Shown piece by piece: positions 10,201 through 19,188 of a DNA stretch of 64,000 bases (position 1 is its first letter; each line of letters begins with the position of its first letter). The stretch comes from Marinibacterium sp. (GTDB lineage: Bacteria > Pseudomonadota > Alphaproteobacteria > Rhodobacterales > Rhodobacteraceae): assembly GCA_025800215.1 (NCBI GenBank), contig JAOXSC010000138.1, positions 1-64,000 on the forward strand, in the 5' to 3' direction. The notes beneath the pieces were generated by a model, which searched no databases, had not been told where the DNA came from, and saw nothing but the letters and a program-made list of their open reading frames with translations. The position numbers and the translations under genes are program-made.

Positions 10201-10440
10201 ATGAACATGACACCGCGCAAAGGCGCATCCGCCACGCTGGTTCTGGCAACGCTGGCCCTGGCGGCCTGCGACAGCACCGGCCAGCCGCAGCTGGCAAACC
10301 CGGCGGCAAAATTCTGCGTGTCCGAAGGCGGGCGCTATGAAATCGTCGATTCCCAGTCCGGCGCGCTTGGCTATTGCGTGCTGCCCGATGGCGCCCGCGT
10401 CAACGCTTGGGACTATTTCCGCGACCAGACCACGGGCTGA
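10201..10440 (+). CDS. DUF333-type small lipoprotein
   Basis: 79 residues. The signal peptide ends in lipobox LAAC (lipidated C23). The mature part carries the DUF333 pattern NPAAKFCVSEGGRYEI...GYCVLPDG...WDYF with two conserved cysteines. Start at 10201 with AAAGGA upstream. Presumably a periplasm-facing inner- or outer-membrane lipoprotein; its function is unknown, and hemolysin labels sometimes attached to this family are unsupported. Divergent from yejA; a 6-bp inverted repeat CAACAT/ATGTTG (10083-10101) lies in the shared upstream region. Confidence 0.85.
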   Translation: MNMTPRKGASATLVLATLALAACDSTGQPQLANPAAKFCVSEGGRYEIVDSQSGALGYCVLPDGARVNAWDYFRDQTTG

Positions 10441-10481
10441 GCCCCGGACGGCCGCGAACACTTGCGCACCTGCCATGGAAA

Positions 10482-10511
10482 AAGGGGCCTCACCCAACGG
10501 TGCGGCCCCTT
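10482..10511. terminator. Hairpin between DUF333 gene and cytochrome c gene
   Basis: AAGGGGCC and GGCCCCTT are 8-bp inverted arms between two convergent genes. The A and T bases at the ends give tails on either strand, fitting a bidirectional terminator. Confidence 0.6.
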
Positions 10512-10536
10512 CGCATTCCAGACTAAGATCCGGTGA

Positions 10537-11058
10537 TCAGTTCGACAGAGTCGAAAGATAAGCCACCAGGTTGGCGCGGTCCTGAACCTTTTTCAGGCCC
10601 GAAAAGCTCATCGAGGTGCCCGGCACATATGCGCTCGGCTTGGTGAGGAACGCGTTCAGAGCGTCCGCATCCCACGCGCCACCATGGCCCGCCATCGCCG
10701 ACGAATAGCCAAAGCCGGCTGCGGTGCCGATGTCGCGGTCAACCACGCCGAACAGATAGGGCCCGGTGCTGTTCGCGCCGTCTTCGACCTTGTGACAGGC
10801 GGCGCATTTCTTGAACACGCGCTCCCCTTTGCCCACGTCTGCGGTGGCCAGCAGATCGACAAAGGCGACCTCTTCGTCGGCGCTATCGCCGCCCTCATCC
10901 GAGTCGGTCTCGATGATATAGGCCTGTTCGCCATGTCCATCGACATGGTACATCACTTCAGCTGCCCACTTTCCCAGCAGAAAAACCAGGAGTGCACCAC
11001 ACAGGCTGGCCGCGACTTTGGTAAAGGTCATCGTGTCGAGCATTGGTTGCGTATCCAT
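10537..11058 (-). CDS. cycM: Membrane-anchored cytochrome c (CycM / c552-type)
   Basis: 173 residues. An uncleaved N-terminal anchor (about 11-30, TFTKVAASLCGALLVFLLGK) is followed by an acidic linker (about 45-65). A class I cytochrome c domain then follows, with haem site CAACHK (C85, C88, H89) and the Met-ligand region YVPGTSMSFSGL. It carries electrons from bc1 to aa3 or cbb3 oxidase on the periplasmic face. Start 11058 has a GGA just upstream; ATG 11043 (MLDTMTFTK) is also common in the family. Confidence 0.88.
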   Translation of the reverse strand: MDTQPMLDTMTFTKVAASLCGALLVFLLGKWAAEVMYHVDGHGEQAYIIETDSDEGGDSADEEVAFVDLLATADVGKGERVFKKCAACHKVEDGANSTGPYLFGVVDRDIGTAAGFGYSSAMAGHGGAWDADALNAFLTKPSAYVPGTSMSFSGLKKVQDRANLVAYLSTLSN

Positions 11059-11159
11059 TTCATCCGTTTGCGCGCGTTCCTAAGGGTTCCCTTGGAGTTA
11101 GGCAAGGTATAGACCCGCGACCAATCGACCAAACGCAAAACATGGGGACAAACCGCGAC

Positions 11160-11993
11160 ATGACCGCGCGAATTGCATTCCAGGGCGAACCGGGCGCCTA
11201 CAGCTACGAAGCCTGCCGCAAAGCCCGCCCGCAGATGGAGCCCCTGCCCTGCCGCAGCTTCGAAGATGTGATCTCGGCCGTGCGCGGCGGCGAGGCCGAG
11301 CTTGCGATGCTACCGGTGGAAAACACCACCTATGGGCGCGTGGCCGACATTCATTCCATGCTGCCCGGTTCGGGGCTGCATATCATCGACGAAGCCTTTG
11401 TGCGTGTGCAGATCGCGCTGATGGCCCGCCCCGGCGTGACGCTGACCGATGTGCGCCATGTGCGCGCCCACCCGGTTCTGATCCCGCAGGCGCGCGGATT
11501 TCTGCGCGATCACGGCATCACCGGCGAAGGCGCCGCCGACAGCGCCGGGGCCGCCGCCCAGCTGGCGCAGGCCGAAGGGTCGTGCGATGGCGTCATGGCC
11601 AGTGCCGCCGCGGCCGAGATCTACGGGCTCGATATTCTGGCGCAGGGGATCGAAGATCAGGACACCAACACCACCCGGTTCCTGATCATGTCGCGCGATG
11701 CCGACCGCACCCGGCGTGGTGACAAGGGGATGCTGACCAGCTTTGTCTTTCAGGTGCGCAACATTCCGGCGGCCCTGTACAAGGCCATGGGCGGGTTTGC
11801 GACCAACGGCATCAACATGACCAAGCTGGAAAGCTACATGGTCGGCGGATCCTTTACCGCCACGCAGTTCTATGCCGATATCGAAGGCCATCCCGACGAC
11901 GCGGCGGTCGCCCGCGCGCTGGACGAGCTGGATTATTTCACCACCAATGTGACGATTCTGGGCGTCTACCCGGCCGCCGCGCAGCGCCACTGA
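11160..11993 (+). CDS. pheA: Prephenate dehydratase
   Basis: 277 residues; converts prephenate to phenylpyruvate in phenylalanine synthesis. The catalytic domain begins IAFQGEPGAYSYEAC and holds the TRF motif (NTTRFLIM). A C-terminal ACT domain binds Phe (KLESYMVGG, the ESRP-like site). There is no chorismate-mutase domain, so it is monofunctional. The start at 11160 was chosen for the upstream GGGGAC. It is divergent from cycM and stands alone. Confidence 0.93.
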   Translation: MTARIAFQGEPGAYSYEACRKARPQMEPLPCRSFEDVISAVRGGEAELAMLPVENTTYGRVADIHSMLPGSGLHIIDEAFVRVQIALMARPGVTLTDVRHVRAHPVLIPQARGFLRDHGITGEGAADSAGAAAQLAQAEGSCDGVMASAAAAEIYGLDILAQGIEDQDTNTTRFLIMSRDADRTRRGDKGMLTSFVFQVRNIPAALYKAMGGFATNGINMTKLESYMVGGSFTATQFYADIEGHPDDAAVARALDELDYFTTNVTILGVYPAAAQRH

Positions 11994-12112
11994 CGCGCGC
12001 GGCCCCTGATCCGACGCTTTGGCGACACGCATGACCCGGAACCGCCACGGGCGTGACCGGACATGCGCGCCCAAACCTCGGGCCGCGCGTTCAGGCGCAA
12101 TGGGCGAAGGGG

Positions 12113-12577
12113 TCAGGCTGGGTTGAATTCCTGTTCCACGTCATTGGCGAACTTCCTGACATAGGATCTGAACCGCTCATCCAGGCTGAACTTGGCCAGC
12201 TTGACCGCCTGCATCACCATCCGCGCGGCCAGCGAGGCGGGTTTGAAATCAATCACGACCGACATTTCGGTGCGCCCGTCGCCCTTGGGCGTCAACGTGA
12301 TCGCCATGGATCCGATGGCCCAGTTGCCGCGCCCTGAAAAGCGCAGCACCGATGGCGCATCGCGTTCGGTCAGCGCGATCATCAACGGGCGCATGCCGGT
12401 GGGCAGGGGCACCTGAATTTCCCATTGCGTGCCAACCCCGTAATCCGAATTGGGATCGACGCAGACCACGTGCACCCCGCGCCGGCGCGTCGCCTCTTCA
12501 TAGCGGCGGAACTCGCACAGACGGTCGAAAATGACATCGGCCGGGGCCTGAATGGTTTCGGTGGCTGAAAACTGCAT
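12113..12577 (-). CDS. SRPBCC (START-like) family protein
   Basis: 154 residues with the SRPBCC/polyketide-cyclase-like helix-grip pattern: an N-terminal beta strand TETIQAPADVIFDRL, a central sheet and a long C-terminal helix. Such proteins bind hydrophobic ligands; the substrate here cannot be told. Cytosolic, no signal peptide. It lies between pheA (convergent) and nudC (same strand, 48 bp away), with no clear functional link. Confidence 0.7.
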   Translation of the reverse strand: MQFSATETIQAPADVIFDRLCEFRRYEEATRRRGVHVVCVDPNSDYGVGTQWEIQVPLPTGMRPLMIALTERDAPSVLRFSGRGNWAIGSMAITLTPKGDGRTEMSVVIDFKPASLAARMVMQAVKLAKFSLDERFRSYVRKFANDVEQEFNPA

Positions 12578-12624
12578 GCCTGTGTCCTTACACGATCTTG
12601 CTTACATACTCTAAACGCGATTGA

Positions 12625-13605
12625 TCAATCGAGTGTATCTGCCAGCCAGTGTTGCAGCAGAAAATGGGCAATCGCCCCTTTTCGCGCCGGTTTGATATGC
12701 GGGTGATCCCCCGAAAAGGCCCGCAGCATGTCTTCGCGGCTGACCCAGAGCGCCTCTTCGATCTCGGCAGGGTCGATGGTGATGGACCGGTCCAGCGCCT
12801 CGCCCCGGCACCCCATCATCAATGACGACGGAAATGGCCAGGGCTGGCTGGCCAGATAGTCCACCGCACCGACACGGATCCCGGCCTCTTCAAAGACCTC
12901 GCGGCGCACGGCGGCTTCCAGCGTCTCACCCGGCTCGACAAAGCCCGCCAGCAGCGAAAACATCCCCTCGGGCCACCCAGGAGAGCGCCCCATCAGCACC
13001 GAATTGCCATGGGTGATCAGCATGATCACCACCGGATCGGTGCGCGGGAAATGATGCGCGCCGCAGGACGGGCAGGTCCGTTGCCAGCCGCCCTGCGCAA
13101 TCTCGCTGGCCGCACCGCATTTGGCACAGAACCCGTGCGTGGCGTGCCAGCCTGAAATCGCCTTCGCGGTGGCCGCAAGTTCGGCGTCACGCGGATCCAG
13201 CACCGTCATCAGCGTGCGCAGCTCGGCAAAGACCTGATCCTCGGGCAGGGCTGGGTGATGCTGCAGGCTGCGGTCGATGAACCCGCCCAGCCCCGACAGA
13301 TCCTGGCCTTCGGGCTCCCACGCAGAGAGATCGACGGCAAAGACCGGGCCCGCGTCTTCGCGGCCCAGCAGAATCGGATCAGGCAGGATCGGTGACACAT
13401 CATCCTGCAGCGCGGCATGGGTCAGCGGCAGGCGCACCAGCCCCCCGCGCCCGAATTGCGACATCAGGACCTTGCCGCGCCACAGCACCACCGCCCGCGC
13501 GTCCGGATCCCGGCGCAGCCGGCCCAGCGTTTCGGGCGACCCGCGATGCAGCGCGTCACGTTCCAGGCCCGACCCGCCAAAGGTCACCGTTTCCGCAAGT
13601 TTCAT
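12625..13605 (-). CDS. nudC: NAD(+)/NADH pyrophosphatase
   Basis: 326 residues. Nudix hydrolase that cleaves NADH to NMNH and AMP and can remove NAD caps from RNA. An N-terminal NUDIX-like domain comes first, then a zinc ribbon CAKC...CPSC. The Nudix box GFVEPGETLEAAVRREVFEEAG and the NudC signature SQPWPFPSS follow. Start 13605 (MKLAETVTF) was chosen for AGGAG upstream; the frame stays open to 13728, but that part has no domain. Confidence 0.92.
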   Translation of the reverse strand: MKLAETVTFGGSGLERDALHRGSPETLGRLRRDPDARAVVLWRGKVLMSQFGRGGLVRLPLTHAALQDDVSPILPDPILLGREDAGPVFAVDLSAWEPEGQDLSGLGGFIDRSLQHHPALPEDQVFAELRTLMTVLDPRDAELAATAKAISGWHATHGFCAKCGAASEIAQGGWQRTCPSCGAHHFPRTDPVVIMLITHGNSVLMGRSPGWPEGMFSLLAGFVEPGETLEAAVRREVFEEAGIRVGAVDYLASQPWPFPSSLMMGCRGEALDRSITIDPAEIEEALWVSREDMLRAFSGDHPHIKPARKGAIAHFLLQHWLADTLD

Positions 13606-13830
13606 TCCCTGGCTCCTGTCGTCGGGCTGCACCCGCAGGCTTCGCACGGGATCGGGGTCAGCGCAACTGCGCTTGCACGGCGCTGCGGCGCGGCTCAAGG
13701 TCGGCGTCACCGCCGCAGGGCGCGACATTCGAATTCACGATTTCCGACATAAGTATAAAGTCTTGTAATACACCTTAGATTGAGCTGTTCTTCCATTGGT
13801 GGTAAAAATACCGTCAGACATCCATCCCAT

Positions 13831-15726
13831 ATGTCGGAGCCCGATTGTGCCGTTGCCCCCAGTGCCCGTTTGCGAATGACACAGACAGATCCTGTTCACC
13901 TGCGTATCCTCGGGACGACCGATCTCCATATGAACCTGCGGGGCTGGGATTATTATGGTGACCGCCCCCAGACCGACATTGGCCTGACACGAACCGCCGC
14001 CCTTATCCGCCGGGCCCGGACCGAGGCCGAGGACGCCGGCGGGCATTGCCTGCTGTTCGACAATGGCGATTCGCTGCAGGGCACGCCGCTGGTGCACGGC
14101 CTGTGCGATGACGACACCGCCCACCCGCTGATGCAGTGCTTTGGCGCGCTTGGCTATGATGCGATCGGGCTTGGCAATCACGATTTCAACTTTGGCCTGC
14201 CCAAACTGGCCCGGATCCTGCGCGATGCCCCCTGCCCGGTGATCTGCAGCAACCTGATCTGGCCCGAACGCCCCGCATTGCCGCTGGTGCCGCATCTGAT
14301 GATCACCCGCGACACCGCGCAGGGGGTGCTGCGCATCGGCGTGCTGTCGGTGCTGCCGCCGCAGACCCTGGATTGGGACAAGCACCTGCTGGCGGGCAAG
14401 CTGGCCATCGCGGGCATGGCCGCCAGCGCGCGCGACACAGCACGCCATCTCAGGGCCACCGGTGCCGATCTGGTGATCGCTCTGGCCCATACCGGATTTG
14501 GCGAACGTGACGCCCACAGGGCGCAGGAAAACGCCCTGCGCCCGCTGGCCGCCCTGCCCGAGATCGACGCCATCGTTGCGGGCCACACCCATCAGGCCTT
14601 TCCCGGCCCCCATGCCCCGGACGCCCCCGACATCGACGCGACGATGGGCCGGGTGCATGGCACACCGGTGGTGATGGCCGCGTCTGCTGGCAGCTGTCTT
14701 GGGGTGATCGACCTGTGGCTTGAGCGCCCCGATGACGCCACCGGCTGGCAGCTGCGCGATGGGCGCGGCAGCCTGCGCAACCTTGCCAGCACCCCGGCCG
14801 ACGAAGACCCTGCTCTGGTCGCCCTGCTGGCCCCCTATCACGAGCGCGCCCGCGCCAGCATGAACACCCGCATCGGGCAATTTGACAGGGCGATGCACTC
14901 CTATTTCGCCTTTGTCGCCCCCGACCCGGCGCTGGCGCTGGTGGCAGCGGCGCAGGCCTGGGGCGTACGGCGGGTTCTGGCGGGCACCGAACCGGCCGGG
15001 CTGCCGCTGCTGTCGGCGGTGTCACCGTCGAAATCGGGCGGGCGCAACGGGCCCTGGCATTATACGGATGTGCCCAAAGGGCATGCGTTGCGGCGGCACA
15101 TCCTTGATCTTCAGGTCTTTCCCAATGATCTGCGCGCGGTGGTGGTCACCGGCGATCAGATCCGCGACTGGCTTGAGATGTCGGCCACGGTTCTGCAACA
15201 GGTCGCCCCCGGCAGCCAGGGCGTCGCGCTGACCGATTTTGCGCTTCCGGGCTACAATTTCGATGTGATCTACGGGCTGGAATACAGCATCGACCTGTCG
15301 CAGCCACCGCGCTTTCGCGCCGATGGATCGCTGATTTCGCCCGACCACCGGCGCATTGCCGAGCTGACCCATGACGGGCGCCCGGTTGCGGCGGATGCCC
15401 GGTTTCTGGTGGCGCTCAACAATTACCGGCTGAACGGGGGTGGGCATTTCCAGGCACTGCGGCAGGCGGTGCCGGTGCCGGTGCCGCGCATGCGCATCGC
15501 ACAGCTGGTCGAAGACTACGTGCAAAGCCGGGACAAGGATCCGCTGGACAGCGCGCCGCCGCCCTGGCGGCTGATGCCGCAGCAGGGCACCGAAATCCGC
15601 GTGCGCACCGGCCCGGGCGCACGGGCCTATCTGGATGGCACCCGGTTTCGCGACTGCGGGCTGGATGCGGACGGGTTTTTGTGGCTGTCCATGGATCTGT
15701 CGCCTGCCACGGTCGGAACATCGTGA
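13831..15726 (+). CDS. 5'-nucleotidase / 2',3'-cyclic phosphodiesterase-like metallophosphoesterase
   Basis: About 631 residues. An N-terminal calcineurin-like domain shows metal motifs TTDLHMNLRGWD, DNGDSLQGTP, GNHDFNFG and AGHTHQAF. A C-terminal 5'-nucleotidase domain (NNYRLNGGGHF, substrate binding) follows, and the tail at residues about 590-631 looks SH3-like (EIRVRTGPGARAYLDG). It resembles CpdB, but no signal peptide is visible from any start. Starts at 13831 and 13876 (MTQTDPVHL) are both possible with weak SDs. The upstream 100 bp is AT-rich and may hold its promoter. Confidence 0.8.
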   Translation: MSEPDCAVAPSARLRMTQTDPVHLRILGTTDLHMNLRGWDYYGDRPQTDIGLTRTAALIRRARTEAEDAGGHCLLFDNGDSLQGTPLVHGLCDDDTAHPLMQCFGALGYDAIGLGNHDFNFGLPKLARILRDAPCPVICSNLIWPERPALPLVPHLMITRDTAQGVLRIGVLSVLPPQTLDWDKHLLAGKLAIAGMAASARDTARHLRATGADLVIALAHTGFGERDAHRAQENALRPLAALPEIDAIVAGHTHQAFPGPHAPDAPDIDATMGRVHGTPVVMAASAGSCLGVIDLWLERPDDATGWQLRDGRGSLRNLASTPADEDPALVALLAPYHERARASMNTRIGQFDRAMHSYFAFVAPDPALALVAAAQAWGVRRVLAGTEPAGLPLLSAVSPSKSGGRNGPWHYTDVPKGHALRRHILDLQVFPNDLRAVVVTGDQIRDWLEMSATVLQQVAPGSQGVALTDFALPGYNFDVIYGLEYSIDLSQPPRFRADGSLISPDHRRIAELTHDGRPVAADARFLVALNNYRLNGGGHFQALRQAVPVPVPRMRIAQLVEDYVQSRDKDPLDSAPPPWRLMPQQGTEIRVRTGPGARAYLDGTRFRDCGLDADGFLWLSMDLSPATVGTS

Positions 15727-15774
15727 CAGCACGATGACAGCATCTTGCGAATCCGCGCCGCCCGGCCTATGTGA

Positions 15775-15876
15775 GGGGCGAGAGGTTGGCGCGGGCGAGC
15801 GCCTCGCCAACCCGGTCAGGTCCGGAAGGAAGCAGCCGTAACGAGCCCCGCTTGGGTCGTTGTCCAGCCTCTCACC
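15775..15876 (+). ncRNA. ffs: 4.5S signal recognition particle RNA
   Basis: Contains the conserved SRP apical loop GGTCAGGTCCGGAAGGAAGC followed by AGCCGTAACGAG. The ends pair: AGAGGTTGG (15781-15789) with CCAGCCTCT (15863-15871), giving the long helix-8 hairpin. It partners Ffh in co-translational membrane targeting. The exact ends are approximate. Confidence 0.9.
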
Positions 15877-15885
15877 GTTTTCCCG

Positions 15886-16740
15886 TCAGCCTGCTGCGGC
15901 CTGAGCGCCCGCATCCCCTGCGATCAGCATGGGCCAGCGATGAGCGTTCTTGCGCTGAAAGACCGACACATGGCCGATGCTACCCTGGGCGCCCGGATCA
16001 ACCCGATAAAGCGATGCGCGCGGGCCATAGATCCGCGACAGCCGCTCGACCGCGGGAAAAGGGCACATCACATCATCCGCGAAACCGAACAGGTCAACCG
16101 GCACGTGGTCCGGCCAGACGGTGTCCGGCAGATCCAGCGCGGGATCGTCATAGTAGAACCCTTTGCTGGTGCACCACAGCCGCCACTGGCGGAACAAGGG
16201 CGCGGGCAGATCCGCCCCCAGCCCTGCGGCCTTGGGCAGGTAGCCTGCAATCGACGTCATCGCCGCCCCGTGACCAAACCAGAAACTGCGGGCCATGATC
16301 TGATAGGGCCAGGGATGTTCGCGCACATCCACCATGCCCGATGCCACCGTCACCACCCGCGCGATGTCGTCCAGATCATCCTGAAACGGCAAGGTCAGCG
16401 CGCCCAGAGAATGCCCCATCACCCACAGCGGCAGATCCGCGAACCGCGCCCGCAGCGCCCGGCGCGCAGCGGGCTGATCCACAAAGCCCCAATCGGCCAT
16501 GGTCACCGCCGACGCCCGTGCCGGTCCGGTCGCCGATGCGCCAAAATCGCGGTAGTCATAGGTCAGGCAGGCAAAGCCCTGTTCCTGCGCGAGCCAGGCG
16601 GCGAAATGCCGGTACATCCCCTGCGGCACACCCGTTGCACCGTGCAGCACCAGGCAGGCTGTGGGCGCGCCCTCGGGCAGAAAAAGCCGCCCTGCCAGCA
16701 TGTGATCCTGCGATGGGATCCGGATCTGTTCGACAGGCAT
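15886..16740 (-). CDS. Alpha/beta hydrolase (serine hydrolase family)
   Basis: 284 residues with an alpha/beta hydrolase fold: oxyanion region VLHGATGVPQGMYRHFA, nucleophile elbow GHSLG, and late Asp and His in FGFADDVMCP and GHVSVFQ. An S33-type hydrolase such as an esterase or peptidase; the substrate is unknown and there is no signal peptide. It follows the SRP RNA convergently and shares its upstream region with a 25-bp tandem repeat (16819-16891). Confidence 0.8.
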   Translation of the reverse strand: MPVEQIRIPSQDHMLAGRLFLPEGAPTACLVLHGATGVPQGMYRHFAAWLAQEQGFACLTYDYRDFGASATGPARASAVTMADWGFVDQPAARRALRARFADLPLWVMGHSLGALTLPFQDDLDDIARVVTVASGMVDVREHPWPYQIMARSFWFGHGAAMTSIAGYLPKAAGLGADLPAPLFRQWRLWCTSKGFYYDDPALDLPDTVWPDHVPVDLFGFADDVMCPFPAVERLSRIYGPRASLYRVDPGAQGSIGHVSVFQRKNAHRWPMLIAGDAGAQAAAG

Positions 16741-16818
16741 GTTTCGGTGCTCCCACAGGGTGGATGATCGCCATGTGGTAGCACCGGCCGCGCGGCAAAG
16801 ACATGATGCCGGGCGGGT

Positions 16819-16891
16819 GTCGTGGCGTCAGCGCGCGTGGCAGGTCGTGACGTCAGCGCGCGGGGCAGGTCGTGGCGTCAGCGCGCGGGGC
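16819..16891. repeat. 25-bp tandem repeat, about 2.9 copies
   Basis: Three head-to-tail units beginning GTCGTGGCGTCAGCGCGC at 16819, 16844 and 16869 differ at only a few bases. The second unit carries TGACGTCA, a perfect palindrome. It lies between the hydrolase start (16740) and the stop of the ankyrin gene (16900). There is no spacer structure, so it is not a CRISPR array. Confidence 0.85.
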
Positions 16892-16899
16892 GCGCTGCA

Positions 16900-18402
16900 T
16901 CACGCAGGCGCCCACCCTTCGAACAGCAGCTCCATATCCGCCCGCACAGGCCCGTTGCGATCCGCGTCAAGCAGAGGTGCCCCGGCCTCGAGCGCAAGGC
17001 GCGCGCAGGTCAGATGATCACGCCTCGCTTGGGTCGGGCAATGATCCGCCCCGTGCAGGATCGTGCTGATCAGCCCACCTCCATACTGGTTCACATGGGT
17101 CAGATCGGGGCCGAGCGACAGGAAATAGCGCATCTCATCGGCCAGACCTTCCCAGCCCGCAACCTGCACCGGCGTCAGCCCGTCATCATCGGGTGCATCA
17201 AAGGGCAGGCCCAGATCCACCAGCCGCCGCACATGATCCAGACGCCCGCCAAGCGGCAGGATCTGACGGATCAGATGGCCATAGGCAGGTGGCAGATCGC
17301 TCGCCCGAAGCTGCGCGGGGCTGGCCCGCCCTTCGGCAGCGGCGACAAGGGCGGCTTCCTGCGGAGCAAGCGCCACCGCCCCGCCCCGCGCCGCAATGGC
17401 ATCGGCAAGCGCGGTATGGCCAAAGACCCGCGCAAACCCATAAGCGCTTGCCCCCTGATAGACGCCGCCCGGATCCGCCCCGTGATCAAGCAGCAGCGTC
17501 ACGACCTCGGCGCCGCAGCCCCGCCGCGCCGCCTGATGCAGCGCCGGTATCACCGCAGGGCGCTCTCCGCCGATCTCTCGATCATCAAACGCGTCAACCT
17601 GGGCGCCATGGGCCAGCAACAGGCGCACCGCACCTGCATCGTCAAAATCCAGCGCACGCAGCAGCGCATTGGTGCCTGTCGGATCGGCCCCATGGTCCAG
17701 CAACAGGCGCAGCCCGTCGTGATGGCCAAGCTCGGTCGCGTGATAGAGCGATTCTCCGTCATTGGGATCGGCGCCATGGTCCAGCAACCAGCGGCCCAAC
17801 GCGATGTTGTTGGCATGCCCGATCGCGCCATAGAGCGCCGACAGAAGGTGATCCGATCCCGGCGCCGCGGCAAAGCCGTCATTCACATCCGCCCCATGGG
17901 CCAGCAACAGGTCGGCCACCTGAAGCATCGCCGCGCCCAGGTCCGGGCGCTCATGGATCCAGTGGGAATAGGCCAGATGCAGGATCGGCCGCCGCCGCGC
18001 CACCGGGGCCAGCGCCAGCGCCGGGTCTTCGGCCAGTGCCGCGCGCACCGCATCCACGTCATAAAGGGCACAGGCCAGATCAAAGCAGCCCGCCGCCAGA
18101 TCCGGCGTCTTGGCCAGCAGGGCGCGGGCCATCCAGCCCTGCCCATGATACAGCGCCTGCCGCAGCCGCTGCACCCGCGCCGCCCGATCAAGCCCCTGCG
18201 TATCGGCCGCAAATTTCAGTCTGGGCCAGCTGTCAAACCCGGTTTCGCGGGCGATCACCTGCAGATAATCGGCATGTTTCAGACGCGCCCCATCGGCACG
18301 CGGCGCGGCCATGCGGACGCGCTGAATGGCGCTTGGGTCGCCCAGGGCATGAGATTTGGCAAGCGCCTTGGCTGACCGGCGCAGTTGGTCGAGTGACAGC
18401 AT
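16900..18402 (-). CDS. Ankyrin-repeat protein
   Basis: 500 residues. From about 100 onward it shows repeated ankyrin units, recognisable by LLLAHGADVND, LLDHGADPND, LLLDHGADPTG, LLAHGAQVD, LLLDHGADPGG and a late PDDDGLTPVQVAGWEG. The N-terminal 80 residues (LDQLRRSAKALAKSHALGD) are helical and unlike ankyrin. No signal peptide, so probably cytosolic and protein-binding. Partner and role are unknown. Confidence 0.85.
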   Translation of the reverse strand: MLSLDQLRRSAKALAKSHALGDPSAIQRVRMAAPRADGARLKHADYLQVIARETGFDSWPRLKFAADTQGLDRAARVQRLRQALYHGQGWMARALLAKTPDLAAGCFDLACALYDVDAVRAALAEDPALALAPVARRRPILHLAYSHWIHERPDLGAAMLQVADLLLAHGADVNDGFAAAPGSDHLLSALYGAIGHANNIALGRWLLDHGADPNDGESLYHATELGHHDGLRLLLDHGADPTGTNALLRALDFDDAGAVRLLLAHGAQVDAFDDREIGGERPAVIPALHQAARRGCGAEVVTLLLDHGADPGGVYQGASAYGFARVFGHTALADAIAARGGAVALAPQEAALVAAAEGRASPAQLRASDLPPAYGHLIRQILPLGGRLDHVRRLVDLGLPFDAPDDDGLTPVQVAGWEGLADEMRYFLSLGPDLTHVNQYGGGLISTILHGADHCPTQARRDHLTCARLALEAGAPLLDADRNGPVRADMELLFEGWAPA

Positions 18403-18584
18403 GGTGGATCCTCTCAGAACACCGGCCCGGCGGTTCGCTGATCTGGGCCCGAGAAAACCACAGCTGGGTTTCGAATGTCATCAAGGATGCCGATACCGGC
18501 TTTCCGCGAACCTGGGTGCCGTCCCTCCGGCGGATCCAGCAAAACCGATCCGCCGGTCGATGGCAAGCCACCTTTGGCGCGGCG

Positions 18585-18992
18585 TCAGGTCTGGGCCAGA
18601 AACTCTTCGATGGTTTCGTCGATGGTGGTCAGCCCGGCCAGCGCGCTGACGATCACGTCCACCGCCAGTTCAACCGCCCGATCGCGGATCTCACGCGGGA
18701 GCATGGGGATGCGCAGCAGATCGCTCAGCAGCGGCACCAGGTTGTCCTTGAGCGCCTGGGCGATGATGTCTTCGATCTGCAGATCCGGCGCCTGCGACGC
18801 GCGCAGGATTTCATCGGGGGTGTATTGGCGGATGGTGCGATCCATCGCCCGCACGGCCTTTAGAAAGATGGCCGGTTCGTTCTGATTGCGGATGAAGGGA
18901 AGGTTGATCTTCTTGTCCAGAAATTCGGCCAGCTTGACCTGCTGGGTTTCGGACAGAAAGAACTCGGAACCAAGATCCAGAGCTGTCGTCAT
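18585..18992 (-). CDS. Hypothetical helical protein, 135 aa
   Basis: MTTALDLGSEFFLSETQQ... is predicted almost wholly alpha-helical with many charged residues and leucine-rich stretches (ELAVDVIVSALAGL). No cysteines, no signal peptide and no recognised motif. The start is preceded by an AGGAGGA Shine-Dalgarno at 19000-19006, which supports that it is really translated. It lies alone between the ankyrin gene and the divergent dnaX. Function not known. Confidence 0.65.
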   Translation of the reverse strand: MTTALDLGSEFFLSETQQVKLAEFLDKKINLPFIRNQNEPAIFLKAVRAMDRTIRQYTPDEILRASQAPDLQIEDIIAQALKDNLVPLLSDLLRIPMLPREIRDRAVELAVDVIVSALAGLTTIDETIEEFLAQT

Positions 18993-19188
18993 CGGATGTC
19001 CTCCTCAGTGTCTGTGTCCTCCCAGGACAGGAACAAGTCTAGTCGCGCAGAGGGCGATTCGCACAGTCAGGGGATCCTTACCCGCCAGCATCGGCGCGGG
19101 CGCGGCGTTGCCCCCAACTTCCCTTGGGCCGCCCCTTGCCGCGCCCGGCTGCGCCCCGTAATCTCGCCCCGACCAGCAGCGAGGCGAC

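Noticed and set aside
16819..16891. Possible CRISPR array
   Set aside because: Units are directly adjacent with no spacers and there are no cas genes.
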